Source of the DNA: Alkalithermobacter thermoalcaliphilus JW-YL-7 = DSM 7308
Lineage (GTDB): Bacteria > Bacillota > Clostridia > Peptostreptococcales > Peptostreptococcaceae
Length of the DNA stretch: 64,000 nucleotides
Assembly (NCBI GenBank): GCA_001584565.1
Contig: LSFY01000001.1
Coordinates: forward strand, 62,001 to 126,000
Direction: 5' to 3'
A program made the position numbers and the translations under genes. The notes under the pieces are model-generated. The model made no database searches, was not told the origin of the DNA, and saw only the letters and a list, made by a program, of their open reading frames with translations. This document shows, piece after piece, positions 1-10,160 of the stretch (the first letter of the stretch is position 1; every line of letters begins with the position of its first letter).

Positions 1-368
1 TTAGATCAGCTGGAGCAGCTGCTCAATTAATGGCTAAAGAAGGAAAAAATGCTTTATTAAGATTACCATCAGGAGAAATGAGATATATAAACGCAAATTG
101 TAAAGCTACAATAGGACAAGTTGGTAACTTAGAACATGAAAATGTTACTATAGGTAAAGCAGGAAGAAAGAGACATATGGGTATAAGACCTACAGTTAGA
201 GGATCTGTTATGAACCCTAACGACCATCCACACGGAGGAGGAGAAGGTAGAGCTCCTATAGGAAGACCAACACCAGTTACTCCTTGGGGTAAACCAACTC
301 TTGGACATAAGACTCGTAAGAAAAATAAAGCTTCTGATAAGATGATAGTTTCAAGAAGAAAGAAATAG
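1..368 (+). CDS. rplB: 50S ribosomal protein L2 (3' part; 5' end outside window)
   Basis: C-terminal part of large-subunit protein L2. The window opens inside the gene; the frame begins at base 3 and about 121 codons remain. The conserved [13 protein letters not shown] stretch contains the histidine that L2 places near the peptidyl-transferase centre of 23S rRNA. The basic tail ends in RRKK, as usual for L2. It is the first visible gene of a long ribosomal-protein cluster, and rpsS follows after 34 bases behind a strong ribosome-binding site. The identification is secure. Confidence 0.97.
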   Translation, partial: RSAGAAAQLMAKEGKNALLRLPSGEMRYINANCKATIGQVGNLEHENVTIGKAGRKRHMGIRPTVRGSVMNPNDHPHGGGEGRAPIGRPTPVTPWGKPTLGHKTRKKNKASDKMIVSRRKK

Positions 369-402
369 ATAACATCTAAAAACCTGGAAAGGAGGAATAC
401 AA

Positions 403-684
403 ATGGGAAGATCAACTAAGAAAGGACCTTTTATTCACGCTGGGCTTTTAAAGAAAATAGAGCAAATGAACGAAGCAAATGAAAAGAAAGTTATAAAAAC
501 TTGGTCAAGAGCGTCAACTATATTCCCTCAAATGGTAGGACACACAATAGCAGTTCATGATGGAAGAAAGCATGTTCCGGTTTATATAACAGAGGATATG
601 GTAGGGCATAAATTAGGAGAATTTGTTCCTACAAGAACATTCAAAGGACATAAAGGCGACGAAAAAACTACAAAAAGAAAATAG
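403..684 (+). CDS. rpsS: 30S ribosomal protein S19
   Basis: Small-subunit head protein S19, which with S13 contacts the A-site finger. The 93 residues match the usual length. The N-terminus [10 protein letters not shown] and the central [18 protein letters not shown] are family hallmarks. An AAAGGAGG sits 8 bases before the ATG. It lies between rplB and rplV, the standard S10-operon order. The C-terminus ([13 protein letters not shown]) is basic and normal. Confidence 0.98.
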   Translation: MGRSTKKGPFIHAGLLKKIEQMNEANEKKVIKTWSRASTIFPQMVGHTIAVHDGRKHVPVYITEDMVGHKLGEFVPTRTFKGHKGDEKTTKRK

Positions 685-709
685 TAGCTTAGGGAAGGAG
701 GTAACCAAC

Positions 710-1042
710 GTGGAAGCTAGAGCAATTGCTAAATACGTACGTGTAACACCAAGAAAAGCAGGACAAATAGCTGATCTTGTAAGAGGAAAAAATGTAAATG
801 AGGCGTTAGCTATATTAAAATATACTCCAAGAGCAGCTGCGCCAATAGTTGCTAAAGTTATAAAATCTGCTATGGCTAATGCAGAAAACAATAAAAACAT
901 GGATCCAGATAAATTATATATTGCAGAGATATATGCTAACCAAGGACCTACAATGAAAAGATTTATGCCAAGAGCGATGGGTCGTGCTACTGCGATAAGA
1001 AAAAGAACGAGCCATATAGGAGTAGTATTAAAAGAAAGATAG
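710..1042 (+). CDS. rplV: 50S ribosomal protein L22
   Basis: L22 lines the nascent-peptide exit tunnel through its long beta hairpin. An open frame extends upstream into rpsS, but the GGGAAGGAGG at 691-700 places the start at the GTG at 710. This gives 110 residues beginning [18 protein letters not shown], the usual family N-terminus and length. The tip of the tunnel hairpin is visible near residues 85-95 ([12 protein letters not shown]). The stop codon overlaps the Shine-Dalgarno of rpsC. Confidence 0.96.
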   Translation: MEARAIAKYVRVTPRKAGQIADLVRGKNVNEALAILKYTPRAAAPIVAKVIKSAMANAENNKNMDPDKLYIAEIYANQGPTMKRFMPRAMGRATAIRKRTSHIGVVLKER

Positions 1043-1053
1043 GAGGGAAATAA

Positions 1054-1794
1054 ATGGGACAAAAGGTTAATCCACACGGTCTGAGAGTTGGAATAATTAA
1101 AGATTGGGATTCTAGATGGTTTGCAAACAAAAAAGAATTCGCAAGCTTATTATTAGAGGACCACAGAGTTCGTAAGAGTTTAAAAGAAAAGCTATACACT
1201 GCTGGAGTATCTAAAATTGAAATAGAGAGAACGGCAAATAAAGTTAAAGTTAATCTATTCGTTGCTAAACCTGGAATGGTAATAGGAAAAGGTGGAGCTG
1301 GAATAGAAACACTAAAAAATGAATTAGAAAATATGACTAAGAAAAATGTAGTTGTAAATATAAATGAAGTTAAGAGCCCGGAAAAAGATGCTCAGTTAGT
1401 AGCAGAAAATATAGCATTAGCTATTGAAAGAAGGGTAGCTTTCAGAAGAGCTATGAAACAAGCTATTCAAAGAGCTATGAAAGCTGGAGCAAAAGGAATT
1501 AAAGTTGCAACTTCGGGTAGACTTGGTGGAGCGGAAATGGCTAGAACTGAAGGATACAGCGAAGGAAACGTGCCACTTCAAACATTAAGAGCAGATATAG
1601 ACTATGGATTTGCTGAAGCAAACACTACTTACGGAAAAATCGGAGTAAAGGTTTGGATTTACCATGGAGAAGTACTTCCAACAAGAAATGAAAAAACTCC
1701 AAGAGTAGAAGAGCCAAAGAGAAGAGAAAGAAGAGACAATAAAAGAAGAGAAAATAGAAACTTTAAACCAAGAAGAGAAAAAAGAGAAGAGTAA
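1054..1794 (+). CDS. rpsC: 30S ribosomal protein S3
   Basis: S3 forms part of the mRNA entry channel. The N-terminus [13 protein letters not shown] is diagnostic, and a type-2 KH domain with the GKGGAGIE loop lies around residues 75-85. At 246 residues it is about 25-40 longer than most S3 proteins. The extra length is a low-complexity Arg/Glu/Lys tail (about residues 212-246). Such tails are seen in some clostridia and are probably disordered and RNA-binding (inference). The Shine-Dalgarno overlaps the rplV stop codon. Confidence 0.97.
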   Translation: MGQKVNPHGLRVGIIKDWDSRWFANKKEFASLLLEDHRVRKSLKEKLYTAGVSKIEIERTANKVKVNLFVAKPGMVIGKGGAGIETLKNELENMTKKNVVVNINEVKSPEKDAQLVAENIALAIERRVAFRRAMKQAIQRAMKAGAKGIKVATSGRLGGAEMARTEGYSEGNVPLQTLRADIDYGFAEANTTYGKIGVKVWIYHGEVLPTRNEKTPRVEEPKRRERRDNKRRENRNFKPRREKREE

Positions 1795-1823
1795 TACAGA
1801 GTTAAGGAAGGAGGAAGATACTC

Positions 1824-2267
1824 ATGTTAATGCCTAAAAGAGTAAAACGTCGTAGAGTTCATAGAGGTAGAATGACAGGTCAGGCTCATAAAGGAAATAA
1901 AGTTACTTATGGAGAGTTCGGACTTGTTGCTTTAGAGCCAGCTTGGATAACTTCTAACCAAATAGAAGCTGCCAGAATTGCTATGACAAGATATATAAAA
2001 AGAGGGGGTAAGGTTTGGATAAAAATATTCCCTCACAAGCCTGTAACTAGAAAGCCAGCTGAAACACGTATGGGTGCTGGTAAAGGTTCACCAGAATACT
2101 GGGTAGCAGTAGTTAAGCCAGGAAGAGTAATGTTTGAACTTGCTGGTGTATCAGAAGAAAAAGCTAGAGAAGCTATGAGACTAGCTATGCATAAACTCCC
2201 TGTTAAATGTAAATTTGTAAAACGTGAAGAAATTGAAACAAAGGGTGGTGAAGCTGATGAAAGCTAA
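1824..2267 (+). CDS. rplP: 50S ribosomal protein L16
   Basis: L16 binds 23S rRNA close to the A site and helps position tRNA. The start at 1824 ([10 protein letters not shown]) is favoured over the ATG at 1830 because AAGGAGG at 1808-1814 is 9 bases from it. The 147 residues are near the usual 144. The functional loop [15 protein letters not shown] is intact. The last 11 bases overlap rpmC, suggesting translational coupling. Confidence 0.97.
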   Translation: MLMPKRVKRRRVHRGRMTGQAHKGNKVTYGEFGLVALEPAWITSNQIEAARIAMTRYIKRGGKVWIKIFPHKPVTRKPAETRMGAGKGSPEYWVAVVKPGRVMFELAGVSEEKAREAMRLAMHKLPVKCKFVKREEIETKGGEADES

Positions 2268-2460
2268 AGAATTAAGAGATATGACAAGTCAAGAATTAGG
2301 GCAAAAGCTAAATGAGCTAAAAGCTGAGCTATTCAACTTAAGATTCCAATTAGCTACAGGACAGCTTGAAAATACAGCTAGAGTAAAAGCTGTAAAGAAA
2401 AGTATAGCTAGAGTAAAAACCATCCTAAGAGAAAGAGAATTAAAGGAAGCTAGAGCTTAA
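2257..2460 (+). CDS. rpmC: 50S ribosomal protein L29
   Basis: L29 is a small two-helix protein at the exit-tunnel rim, next to the docking site for trigger factor and SRP. The frame is open further upstream, but the true start is the ATG at 2257 inside the end of rplP. This gives 67 residues beginning MKAKELRDM, the normal family form, preceded by AAGGGTGGTG. The motif [14 protein letters not shown] is conserved. The short overlap with rplP points to coupled translation. Confidence 0.96.
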   Translation: MKAKELRDMTSQELGQKLNELKAELFNLRFQLATGQLENTARVKAVKKSIARVKTILRERELKEARA

Positions 2461-2480
2461 TACAGAAGGGAGGCTTTTAA

Positions 2481-2738
2481 ATGGAAAGAGCAAGAAGAAA
2501 AGTAAGAATCGGTCGTGTAGTTAGTGACAAAATGGACAAAACTATAGTAGTTGCTGTAGAAGACTTTATTCGTCATCCTCTTTACTCAAAAGCAGTAAAA
2601 AGAACTAAAAAATATAAAGCTCACGACGAAAACAATGTGTGTAAAATAGGCGATAAAGTTAAAATAATGGAAACAAGACCTTTATCTAAAGATAAAAACT
2701 GGAGATTAGTTGAAATCATAGAGAAAGCTGATAAGTAA
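2481..2738 (+). CDS. rpsQ: 30S ribosomal protein S17
   Basis: S17 is an OB-fold primary-binding protein of the 30S body. The 85 residues include the signatures [14 protein letters not shown] near the N-terminus and [16 protein letters not shown] in the second half. The start follows AGAAGGGAGG. It sits between rpmC and rplN in the usual order. Confidence 0.98.
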   Translation: MERARRKVRIGRVVSDKMDKTIVVAVEDFIRHPLYSKAVKRTKKYKAHDENNVCKIGDKVKIMETRPLSKDKNWRLVEIIEKADK

Positions 2739-2758
2739 AAACGAAGGGAGGTATTACC

Positions 2759-3127
2759 ATGATACAACAAGAAACACGTTTAAAAGTTGCGGATAACTCA
2801 GGAGCTAAGGAATTATTATGTATACGTGTTTTAGGAGGAAGTAAGAGAAAAGCTGGTAATATAGGTGACATTATAGTTGCTAGCGTTAAAAGTGCAACAC
2901 CTGGTGGAGTTGTTAAAAAAGGTAAAGTTGTAAAAGCTGTAATAGTTAGATCAAAACAAGGTTTAAGACGTAAAGACGGAAGTTATATTCAGTTCGATGA
3001 AAATGCTGCAGTTATAATAAAAGATGACAAAACTCCTGTAGGAACTCGTATTTTCGGACCTGTTGCAAGAGAATTAAGAGAAAAAGACTTTATGAAAATA
3101 GTTTCACTTGCGCCAGAGGTATTATAA
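2759..3127 (+). CDS. rplN: 50S ribosomal protein L14
   Basis: L14 lies at the intersubunit face near bridge B8. The 122 residues begin [18 protein letters not shown], the canonical form. They also contain the conserved central [10 protein letters not shown] and the closing [22 protein letters not shown] ribosome-binding site precedes the ATG. Length and sequence are ordinary for Bacillota. Confidence 0.98.
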   Translation: MIQQETRLKVADNSGAKELLCIRVLGGSKRKAGNIGDIIVASVKSATPGGVVKKGKVVKAVIVRSKQGLRRKDGSYIQFDENAAVIIKDDKTPVGTRIFGPVARELREKDFMKIVSLAPEVL

Positions 3128-3144
3128 TTAAGGAGGTGTACGAA

Positions 3145-3453
3145 ATGCACGTTAAAAAAGGTGACACTGTTGTAGTTATAACGGGAAAAGACAAAGGAAA
3201 AAAAGGCAAAGTTTTAAAAGCAATGCCTAAAGAGCAAAGAGTAATAGTTGAAGGCGTGAACATGATAACAAAGCATCAAAAACCAAACGCAAAATCTCCT
3301 CAAGGAGGAATAATCAACAAAGAAGCGCCAATTCATGTTTCGAACGTTATGCTATTTGATCCAAAAGCAGGAAAAGGTGTAAGAGTAGGATACAAATTAT
3401 TAGCTGATGGAACAAAAGTAAGAATATCTAAAAAGACCGGAGAAGAAATATAA
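3145..3453 (+). CDS. rplX: 50S ribosomal protein L24
   Basis: L24 is an assembly-initiator protein with a KOW motif. The in-frame GTG at 3136 lies within the AAGGAGG ribosome-binding site, so the start is taken as the ATG at 3145, giving 102 residues beginning [21 protein letters not shown]. That opening is the KOW loop, and the length fits the family. Confidence 0.96.
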   Translation: MHVKKGDTVVVITGKDKGKKGKVLKAMPKEQRVIVEGVNMITKHQKPNAKSPQGGIINKEAPIHVSNVMLFDPKAGKGVRVGYKLLADGTKVRISKKTGEEI

Positions 3454-3483
3454 CGCAATGCAATATCGAAAGGAGGGACCAAA

Positions 3484-4026
3484 ATGGCTTCAAGATTAGC
3501 TGAAAAATACAAAAAAGAAGTTGTGCCAGCTTTAATGCAAAAGTTTGGATATAAAAATATAATGCAAGTACCTAGATTAGAAAAAATAGTAATAAACATG
3601 GGACTTGGAGATGCTAAGGATAATCCAAAAGGATTAGAGCAAGCAGTTGAAGAGTTAACAATAATAAGTGGTCAAAAACCTGTAGTTACTAGAGCTAAAA
3701 AATCAGTAGCAAACTTCAAATTAAGAGAAGGTATGCCTGTTGGAGCTAAAGTAACTTTAAGAGGAGAAAAAATGTATCACTTTGCTGATAAATTAATGAA
3801 TATATCTTTACCAAGGGTTAGAGACTTTGCAGGTGTAAAATCTAATTCTTTCGATGGAAGAGGAAATTATTCTTTAGGAATAAAAGAACAATTAATATTC
3901 CCTGAAATAGAGTACGATAAAGTTGATAAGATTCGTGGTATGGACATAATATTTGTAACTACTGCGAAAACTGATGAAGAAGCTCGTGAATTATTAAAGT
4001 TATTAGGAATGCCATTTAGTAAGTAA
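3484..4026 (+). CDS. rplE: 50S ribosomal protein L5
   Basis: L5 binds 5S rRNA and contacts P-site tRNA and S13. The 180 residues carry the conserved [12 protein letters not shown] and [19 protein letters not shown] in the first half, and [10 protein letters not shown]....GMDI toward the end. An AAAGGAGGG site is properly spaced from the ATG. The length is typical. Confidence 0.98.
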   Translation: MASRLAEKYKKEVVPALMQKFGYKNIMQVPRLEKIVINMGLGDAKDNPKGLEQAVEELTIISGQKPVVTRAKKSVANFKLREGMPVGAKVTLRGEKMYHFADKLMNISLPRVRDFAGVKSNSFDGRGNYSLGIKEQLIFPEIEYDKVDKIRGMDIIFVTTAKTDEEARELLKLLGMPFSK

Positions 4027-4042
4027 ATAAGGAGGGACTCCA

Positions 4043-4228
4043 GTGGCTAGAAAAGCGATGATTGTTAAACAACAAAGAAAGCAAAAGTACAAAACTAGAG
4101 AATATACAAGATGTACTATATGTGGAAGACCGCATGCTGTTTTAAGAAAGTTCGGTATTTGCCGTATATGCTTTAGAGAATTAGCTTACAAAGGTCAAAT
4201 ACCTGGTGTTAAAAAAGCAAGTTGGTAG
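4043..4228 (+). CDS. rpsN: 30S ribosomal protein S14, zinc-binding type Z
   Basis: Short, zinc-binding form of S14 (61 residues; also called rpsZ). Two CxxC pairs are present, CTIC at residues 28-31 and CRIC at 43-46, so this is the zinc-dependent C+ type found in the spc operon of Bacillota. The start is GTG, preceded by AAGGAGGG. A zinc-free paralogue is often encoded elsewhere for zinc starvation; none is visible here. Confidence 0.97.
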   Translation: MARKAMIVKQQRKQKYKTREYTRCTICGRPHAVLRKFGICRICFRELAYKGQIPGVKKASW

Positions 4229-4253
4229 GATAAACGGAAGGAGGGTTTAAGCG

Positions 4254-4652
4254 ATGACAATGACAGATCCAATTGCAGATATGCTAACTCGTATAAGAAA
4301 TGCTAACATGGTTAAACATGAAACAGTTGACATACCTGCTTCAAATATAAAGAAGGAAATAGCTAGAATTCTTTTAGAAGAAGGATTCATAAAAGGATAC
4401 GATGTTATAGAAGATGGAAAGCAAGGAATAATAAGAATTCAACTAAAGTACGGAAAAAATGGAGAAAGAGTAATAAGCGGTATAAAAAGAATATCAAAAC
4501 CAGGAATGAGAGTTTATGCTGCTAAAGACGAAATACCAAGAGTTTTAAATGGATTAGGAATATCAATAATATCTACTTCAAAAGGTATATTAACTGACAA
4601 ACAAGCGAGAAAAGAAAACACTGGTGGAGAAGTTATCTGCTACGTTTGGTAA
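4254..4652 (+). CDS. rpsH: 30S ribosomal protein S8
   Basis: S8 binds helix 21 of 16S rRNA and in many bacteria represses the spc operon. The first ATG (4254) is 8 bases from GGAAGGAGGG and is preferred over the ATG at 4260. The protein (132 residues) starts [17 protein letters not shown]. The C-terminal [14 protein letters not shown]...AR and GGEVICYVW are family signatures. Confidence 0.98.
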   Translation: MTMTDPIADMLTRIRNANMVKHETVDIPASNIKKEIARILLEEGFIKGYDVIEDGKQGIIRIQLKYGKNGERVISGIKRISKPGMRVYAAKDEIPRVLNGLGISIISTSKGILTDKQARKENTGGEVICYVW

Positions 4653-4682
4653 TAAATCACGCAAATGTAAGGAGGTGTAGGA

Positions 4683-5225
4683 ATGTCAAGAATAGGTGTT
4701 AAACCAATTGAAATAGCTCAAGGTGTAGAGGTTAAAGTAGATTCAAACAATACGGTAACAGTAAAAGGACCTAAAGGAGAACTTACAAAACAATTTTCAT
4801 CTGATATGAAAATAAGCGTTGAGGGAAATGTTGTAACAGTTGAAAGACCAACTAACAACAAAAAACATAAATCATTACACGGATTAACAAGAACTTTAAT
4901 AGCTAACATGGTAGAAGGTGTTACTAAAGGATACGAGAAGAAACTAGAGCTTGTTGGTGTAGGTTATAGAGCACAAAAACAAGGAAAGAAACTAGTTATG
5001 AGTTTAGGATTCTCACATCCTGTTGAAATGGAAGATCCAGAAGGAATAACTGTAGAAGTTCCAAGTCAAACTGAGATTATAGTTAAAGGTATAGACAAAC
5101 AATTAGTTGGTAACTATGCTGCTAAAATAAGAGCTTGGAGAGAGCCAGAGCCATACAAAGGTAAAGGTATTAAATATGCTGGTGAGGTTATAAGACGTAA
5201 GGAAGGTAAAACAGGTAAGAAATAG
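4683..5225 (+). CDS. rplF: 50S ribosomal protein L6
   Basis: L6 sits at the base of the L7/L12 stalk near the sarcin-ricin loop. The 180 residues contain two L6 domains and begin MSRIGVKPI. The diagnostic C-terminal motif [11 protein letters not shown] is present near residue 155. A TAAGGAGGTG site precedes the start. Length and order are standard. Confidence 0.98.
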   Translation: MSRIGVKPIEIAQGVEVKVDSNNTVTVKGPKGELTKQFSSDMKISVEGNVVTVERPTNNKKHKSLHGLTRTLIANMVEGVTKGYEKKLELVGVGYRAQKQGKKLVMSLGFSHPVEMEDPEGITVEVPSQTEIIVKGIDKQLVGNYAAKIRAWREPEPYKGKGIKYAGEVIRRKEGKTGKK

Positions 5226-5241
5226 AAAGGAGTGAATCGAA

Positions 5242-5610
5242 TTGTTCAAAAAGGTTAGCAAAAACGAAACTAGGCTAAAAAGACACAAAAGAGTTCGTAG
5301 AAAAGTTTTCGGAACACCTGAAAGACCTAGATTAAATGTGTTTAGAAGTAACAGCAACATCTATGCACAAATAATAGATGATGTAAATAGAACTACATTA
5401 GTTGCTGCATCTAGCCTAGAAAAAGAAGTAAAAGAGCAAGTAAAATCTACAGGAAACAAAGAAGCTGCTAGACTTGTAGGAAAACTTGTTGCTAAGAAAG
5501 CTTTAGAAAAAGGAATAGATAAAGTTGTATTTGACCGTGGTGGATACTTATATCATGGAAGAGTAAAAGAACTAGCTGAAGGTGCTAGAGAAGGCGGACT
5601 GAACTTTTAA
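5242..5610 (+). CDS. rplR: 50S ribosomal protein L18
   Basis: L18 works with L5 to attach 5S rRNA to the central protuberance. The start is a TTG (5242), 8 bases after AAAGGAGTG. Translation gives 122 residues beginning [19 protein letters not shown], the ordinary family N-terminus. The conserved [24 protein letters not shown] stretch (shortened here) ends the protein. Confidence 0.97.
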   Translation: MFKKVSKNETRLKRHKRVRRKVFGTPERPRLNVFRSNSNIYAQIIDDVNRTTLVAASSLEKEVKEQVKSTGNKEAARLVGKLVAKKALEKGIDKVVFDRGGYLYHGRVKELAEGAREGGLNF

Positions 5611-5627
5611 TAGAAGGAGGGAAATAA

Positions 5628-6134
5628 ATGCTTCGTAAGCCTATAGATGCAAGACAACTTGATCTAAAAGAAAAAGTTGTTGAGATAAGACGTGTTACTA
5701 AAGTTGTTAAAGGTGGTAGAACATTCAGATTCTCAGCTTTAGTAGTTGTTGGAGATGAAAACGGACATGTTGGAATTGGTACTGGTAAGGCGATGGAAGT
5801 ACCAGATGCAATTAAAAAAGCTATTGAAGATGCTAAGAAAAACCTTATACATGTACCAATAGTTGGTACTACAATTCCTCATCAAGTACAAGGACATTTT
5901 GGTGCGGGTAATGTTTTAATAATGCCAGCAAAAGAAGGTACAGGAGTTATCGCAGGAGGTCCTGTTCGTGCAGTTCTTGAATTAGCTGGATTAAAAGACG
6001 TTAGAGCAAAATCTATCGGAACAAACAATTCAAGAAACATGGTTAATGCTACTATAGAAGGTCTTAAAACTTTAAAAACTGCTGAAGAAATAGCTAAACT
6101 TAGAGGTAAAAAGGTAGAAGATCTTCTAGGTTAG
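5628..6134 (+). CDS. rpsE: 30S ribosomal protein S5
   Basis: S5 sits at the mRNA entry tunnel and influences decoding accuracy. The 168 residues include the N-terminal double-stranded-RNA-binding-like domain with [15 protein letters not shown] near residue 30, and the C-terminal [18 protein letters not shown] block. The Shine-Dalgarno of rpmD overlaps its stop codon. Length is normal. Confidence 0.98.
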   Translation: MLRKPIDARQLDLKEKVVEIRRVTKVVKGGRTFRFSALVVVGDENGHVGIGTGKAMEVPDAIKKAIEDAKKNLIHVPIVGTTIPHQVQGHFGAGNVLIMPAKEGTGVIAGGPVRAVLELAGLKDVRAKSIGTNNSRNMVNATIEGLKTLKTAEEIAKLRGKKVEDLLG

Positions 6135-6146
6135 GAGGGAAATGTA

Positions 6147-6326
6147 ATGGCTACTTTAAAAATAAAGCTAAAAAGAAGCGTAATAGGAACTAACCCTAAA
6201 CAAAGAAAAACTATACAAGCTCTTGGTTTAAGAAAAAGAGAGCAAGTAGTTGAGAAACCAGACAATCCTCAAATCAGAGGAATGATAGAAAAAGTAAGTC
6301 ACTTAGTAGAAGTAATAGAAGGTTAA
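6147..6326 (+). CDS. rpmD: 50S ribosomal protein L30
   Basis: Small 59-residue L30, the short bacterial form. It begins [20 protein letters not shown] and contains LGLRK in the middle, both typical. A TTAGGAGGG site overlaps the rpsE stop and is 6-7 bases from the ATG. It fills the expected slot between rpsE and rplO. Confidence 0.95.
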   Translation: MATLKIKLKRSVIGTNPKQRKTIQALGLRKREQVVEKPDNPQIRGMIEKVSHLVEVIEG

Positions 6327-6350
6327 TTTTCAAGATAAGGAGGTGTACTC

Positions 6351-6794
6351 ATGAAGTTACATGAATTAAGACCTGCCGAAGGTGCTGTTAAAGAAAGAAA
6401 AAGATTAGGAAGAGGTACTGCAACTGGTCAAGGAAAAACTGCTGGACGTGGACAAAAAGGACAAGGAGCTCGTTCTGGTGGAGGAGTAAGACCAGGATTT
6501 GAAGGAGGACAAATGCCTCTATACAGAAGACTTCCTAAGAGAGGATTTAACAATCCATTCAAGAAAGTTTATTCACTAGTGAACATTGAAAAGTTAAATA
6601 TATTCGAAGATGGTGCTGATGTAACTCCAGAAATCTTAAAAGAAAAAGGAATAATAAGAAAAATTGAGAAAGACGGAGTTAAGATATTAGGAGAAGGTAA
6701 CTTAGAGAGAAAATTAAACATAAAAGCTCATAAGTTTACTAAATCAGCTACTGAAAAAATAGAGGCTGCTGGAGGAAAGGCAGAGGTGATCTAA
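6351..6794 (+). CDS. rplO: 50S ribosomal protein L15
   Basis: L15 is a mainly extended assembly protein of the large subunit. The 147 residues begin [13 protein letters not shown]. The Gly/Arg-rich [21 protein letters not shown] segment (shown here only in outline, residues 18-38) threads through rRNA. The C-terminal globular part ends [14 protein letters not shown]-like. An AAGGAGGTG site precedes the start; secY begins one base after the stop. Confidence 0.97.
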   Translation: MKLHELRPAEGAVKERKRLGRGTATGQGKTAGRGQKGQGARSGGGVRPGFEGGQMPLYRRLPKRGFNNPFKKVYSLVNIEKLNIFEDGADVTPEILKEKGIIRKIEKDGVKILGEGNLERKLNIKAHKFTKSATEKIEAAGGKAEVI

Positions 6795-6795
6795 G

Positions 6796-8064
6796 GTGAT
6801 TACTACCTTAAAGAATGCTTGGAAAATTCATGATCTAAGAAAAAGAGCGTTATATACGTTGTTAATGCTTGTTGTGTTTAGGATTGGATCATCTGTGCCT
6901 GTTCCTGGAATTGATATAGATATCATAAAGAAGGTAGTAGACCAGGCAGGTCTTCTTTCCTTCTATGATATGGTTGCTGGAGGAGCATTTAGTAATTTTA
7001 CAATATTTGCACTAAGTATAACTCCATACATTACAGCATCAATAGTAATACAGCTTTTAACATTTGCAATTCCAAGCCTAGAAGAATTATCTAAATCAGG
7101 AGAAGACGGAAGAAAGAAAATAACTCAATATACAAGATTGACAACTATAGCTCTTGCACTTTTGCAATCAACAGCTATAAGTGTAGGATTGTTTAATAAC
7201 GCTTTGATATCTAAAGATGCTTTTTCAGTTACAGTAGTAGTGTTGACTTTAACTGCCGGTACTACGTTTTTAATGTGGTTAGGAGAACAGATAACTGAAA
7301 AAGGCATAGGGAACGGAATTTCGCTAATAATATTTGTAGGTATAATATCTAGATTGCCAGGTTCTGTTATAAATACTTATAGACTTGTAAGAGAAAAACA
7401 GATAAACATAATACAGCTGATAATATTTGGTGCTATTGGATTAGCTATAGTAGTTTCTGTAATTGCAATAACTCAAGCTACTAGAAAAATTCCAGTTCAA
7501 TACGCTAAGAAAGTTGTAGGAAGAACGGTGTATGGAGGACAAAGTACTCATATACCTATGAAGGTAAATCAAGCAGGTGTTATACCAGTAATATTTGCAT
7601 CATCTATGTTAGTTTTCCCACAGACTTTAACACTTTTCTTTAAGGGAAACTATCAAAATTTTATAAATAAATGGTTATCACCATCTGGAGATCCTGGAAT
7701 TTGGATATACATGGCACTTGAAGTGATACTTATAATATTCTTTGCTTATTTTTATACATCCATTACTTTTAACGTAAAAGAGATTTCAGACAATATGAAA
7801 AACAGCGGTGGATTTATACCAGGAATAAGACCAGGAAGATCTACAGAAGAGTACTTAAACAAAATTCTTATGAGGCTAACTTTAGCAGGAGCAGTATTCC
7901 TTGCTTTAATAGCAGTGCTACCAATGTTTGTATTTAGATTCACTACTATTCCATTTGGATTAGGAGGAACTGGATTACTTATAGTAGTTGGGGTTGCACT
8001 TGAAACTATGAAGCAAGTTGAAGCTAAAATGGTAGTAAGACATTACCAAGGCTTCTTAAAATAA
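6796..8064 (+). CDS. secY: Preprotein translocase subunit SecY
   Basis: Channel subunit of the SecYEG translocon in the cytoplasmic membrane. The 422 residues contain about ten hydrophobic segments. The family motifs VPVPGIDI near residue 35 and GGRTVYGGQSTHIPMKVN-type cytoplasmic loop around residue 245 are recognisable. The start is GTG, preceded by AGAGGTGATC inside rplO, a long match to the 16S anti-Shine-Dalgarno. Its position at the end of the spc operon next to adk and map is the usual one. Confidence 0.97.
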   Translation: MITTLKNAWKIHDLRKRALYTLLMLVVFRIGSSVPVPGIDIDIIKKVVDQAGLLSFYDMVAGGAFSNFTIFALSITPYITASIVIQLLTFAIPSLEELSKSGEDGRKKITQYTRLTTIALALLQSTAISVGLFNNALISKDAFSVTVVVLTLTAGTTFLMWLGEQITEKGIGNGISLIIFVGIISRLPGSVINTYRLVREKQINIIQLIIFGAIGLAIVVSVIAITQATRKIPVQYAKKVVGRTVYGGQSTHIPMKVNQAGVIPVIFASSMLVFPQTLTLFFKGNYQNFINKWLSPSGDPGIWIYMALEVILIIFFAYFYTSITFNVKEISDNMKNSGGFIPGIRPGRSTEEYLNKILMRLTLAGAVFLALIAVLPMFVFRFTTIPFGLGGTGLLIVVGVALETMKQVEAKMVVRHYQGFLK

Positions 8065-8085
8065 AATTACCCAGGAGATGATTTG

Positions 8086-8736
8086 ATGAGACTTATATTA
8101 CTCGGACCTCCTGGAGCTGGAAAAGGAACACAAGCTTCAGGTATAGTTGAAAAATATAAAATACCTCATATATCTACAGGAGATATATTTAGAAAAAATA
8201 TAAAAGAGGGAACTGAGCTTGGGAAAAAGGCAAAAGAATACATGGATAAAGGATTATTAGTTCCAGATGATCTTGTTGTAGAAATAGTAAAATCAAGACT
8301 TACAGAAGAAGATTGCAAAAGTGGATTCTTACTAGATGGATTTCCAAGAACTGTAGTGCAAGCTGAAGCCTTAGATCAAGTTTTAGAGCAAATGAATATG
8401 AGCTTAGACAAAGTAATCAATATTCAAGTAGACATGGATATATTAGTTAAAAGAGCGGTAGGAAGAAGAATCTGTAAAAGCTGTTCAGCTACATTCCATG
8501 TAGAATTTAATCCTCCAAAACTTGAAGGCAAATGTGATGTTTGCGGCGGAGAGTTATATCAAAGAGCAGATGACAATGAAGAGACGGTGTCTAAGAGAAT
8601 AGAAGTTTATTTAAATGAAACAAAACCTTTAACAGATTATTATTCTAAAAAAGGTATACTTCTTAATATAAATGGAGAACAATCAATAGACAAAGTTTTT
8701 GAAGATATTGTTGCTGCTTTAGGAAGTGTAGAATAA
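8086..8736 (+). CDS. adk: Adenylate kinase
   Basis: Interconverts ATP + AMP and two ADP. The start is taken at the ATG at 8086, since the in-frame TTG at 8083 is too close to the GGAG at 8074-8077. The 216 residues show the P-loop GPPGAGKGT (7-15), the AMP-binding STGD and DGFPRT, and a LID domain with four cysteines (130, 133, 150, 153). These indicate the zinc-binding form common in Gram-positives. The stop shares one base with the map start (TAATG). Confidence 0.97.
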   Translation: MRLILLGPPGAGKGTQASGIVEKYKIPHISTGDIFRKNIKEGTELGKKAKEYMDKGLLVPDDLVVEIVKSRLTEEDCKSGFLLDGFPRTVVQAEALDQVLEQMNMSLDKVINIQVDMDILVKRAVGRRICKSCSATFHVEFNPPKLEGKCDVCGGELYQRADDNEETVSKRIEVYLNETKPLTDYYSKKGILLNINGEQSIDKVFEDIVAALGSVE

Positions 8737-9482
8737 TGATTATAATAAAGTCTAGTAGCGAAATTCAGCTTATGAGAGAAGCAGGTCAGATAGTAGCTAA
8801 AACTCATGAAGCATTGAAAAAATTTATAAGACCGGGCATTACAACAAAAGAATTAGATGAAATAGCAGAAGAAACTATAAGAAAGCTAAATGCAATACCT
8901 TCCTTTAAGGGATATAGTGGATATCCTGCATCAATATGTGCTTCAGTAAATGAGGAAGTTGTACATGGAATACCAGGAAATAGAGTCTTAAAAGAAGGGG
9001 ATATAATAAGCATTGATGTAGGAGCTTTCTATAAAGGATACCACGGTGATGCAGCAAAAACATATCCTGTTGGCCAAATATCAGATGAAGATAAAAAACT
9101 TATAGAAGTTACAAGAAGTAGTTTTTATGAGGGTATAAAATTTGCAAAGGTAGGATATAGACTTTCAGATATATCTTATGCAATTCAAAGTTATGTTGAG
9201 GCCAATGGATTTTCGGTTGTAAGAGATTTTGTAGGACATGGGATAGGATCAGATTTACATGAAGACCCTCAAATTCCTAACTATGGACCACAAGGTAAAG
9301 GGGTAAGACTCCAAGAAGGAATGGTTTTAGCTATAGAACCAATGGTTAACGCTGGATCTTACCATGTTAAAATATTAAAAGATGGATGGACCTCTGTTAC
9401 AGTAGATGGTAAAAAGTCAGCTCACTATGAGCATACCATAGCTATAACTGGAGATGAGCCGTTAATATTAACGTCTCTTTAA
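8736..9482 (+). CDS. map: Methionine aminopeptidase, type I
   Basis: Removes the N-terminal methionine from nascent proteins. The 248 residues are a plain catalytic domain without an N-terminal zinc extension. Five metal ligands can be placed: Asp in SIDVGA, Asp in HGDAAKT, His in GHGIG, Glu in AIEPMV and Glu in YEHTIA. Translation is coupled to adk through a TAATG junction. The adk-map-infA order is conserved in Bacillota. Confidence 0.97.
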   Translation: MIIIKSSSEIQLMREAGQIVAKTHEALKKFIRPGITTKELDEIAEETIRKLNAIPSFKGYSGYPASICASVNEEVVHGIPGNRVLKEGDIISIDVGAFYKGYHGDAAKTYPVGQISDEDKKLIEVTRSSFYEGIKFAKVGYRLSDISYAIQSYVEANGFSVVRDFVGHGIGSDLHEDPQIPNYGPQGKGVRLQEGMVLAIEPMVNAGSYHVKILKDGWTSVTVDGKKSAHYEHTIAITGDEPLILTSL

Positions 9483-9504
9483 TCCAGTAAAAGAGGTGAA
9501 ACTA

Positions 9505-9783
9505 GTGGAAATTAGTGATATAAATATAGGTCAGGTGGTTATATCAAAAGCTGGAAGAGACAAAGGCAGATATTTCTTTGTCGTAAAACTAGTAGATGAT
9601 GAATATCTATTAGTTGCAGATGGCGATCTAAGAAAAATAGAAAAGCCAAAGCTAAAAAAAATAAGACACCTGAAAAAAACTAATAAAATGTCTCAAGATT
9701 TAAAAGAAGCAATATTACAAAACAAACAGATTAACAATGCTTTTTTAAGAAGTGAGCTGAAGCGATTAAGTTTAAAAGCTTAA
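9505..9783 (+). CDS. KOW-domain RNA-binding protein (L14e-like)
   Basis: Small basic protein of 92 residues with an N-terminal KOW-like segment (IGQVVISKAGRDKGRYFFVV, residues 6-25) and a Lys-rich C-terminus. The GTG at 9496 falls inside the AAGAGGTG ribosome-binding site, so the GTG at 9505 is taken as the start. Genes like this, often called L14E/L6E/L27E-like, commonly occur between map and infA in clostridia. RNA or ribosome binding is inferred from the KOW fold and location; the precise role is unknown. Confidence 0.85.
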   Translation: MEISDINIGQVVISKAGRDKGRYFFVVKLVDDEYLLVADGDLRKIEKPKLKKIRHLKKTNKMSQDLKEAILQNKQINNAFLRSELKRLSLKA

Positions 9784-9810
9784 TTTGCAGATTGGAGGTT
9801 TGGTTACTTA

Positions 9811-10029
9811 ATGGCCAAAAAAGATGTCATAGAGCTAGAAGGTACGGTTGTAGAAGCTCTACCAAATGCTATGTTTAAAGTTAAACTAGAAAATGGACAT
9901 GAGATATTATGCCATATATCAGGAAAACTTAGAATGAATTTTATAAGAATACTTGAAGGTGACAAAGTAAATGTAGAACTTTCACCTTATGATTTAGCAA
10001 GAGGAAGGATTACTTGGCGAAAGAAGTAG
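9811..10029 (+). CDS. infA: Translation initiation factor IF-1
   Basis: IF-1 is a 72-residue OB-fold protein that occupies the A site during initiation. The sequence [22 protein letters not shown] and the later [16 protein letters not shown] and [13 protein letters not shown] are canonical. A TTGGAGG site precedes the ATG. It is followed by rpmJ, as in other Bacillota. Confidence 0.98.
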   Translation: MAKKDVIELEGTVVEALPNAMFKVKLENGHEILCHISGKLRMNFIRILEGDKVNVELSPYDLARGRITWRKK

Positions 10030-10034
10030 TCTAA

Positions 10035-10160
<126 letters not shown>

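Noticed and set aside
23-415. Long open frame opposite rplB and rpsS on the minus strand
   Set aside because: It is antisense to strongly conserved ribosomal genes, has no ribosome-binding site and looks like a codon-bias shadow.
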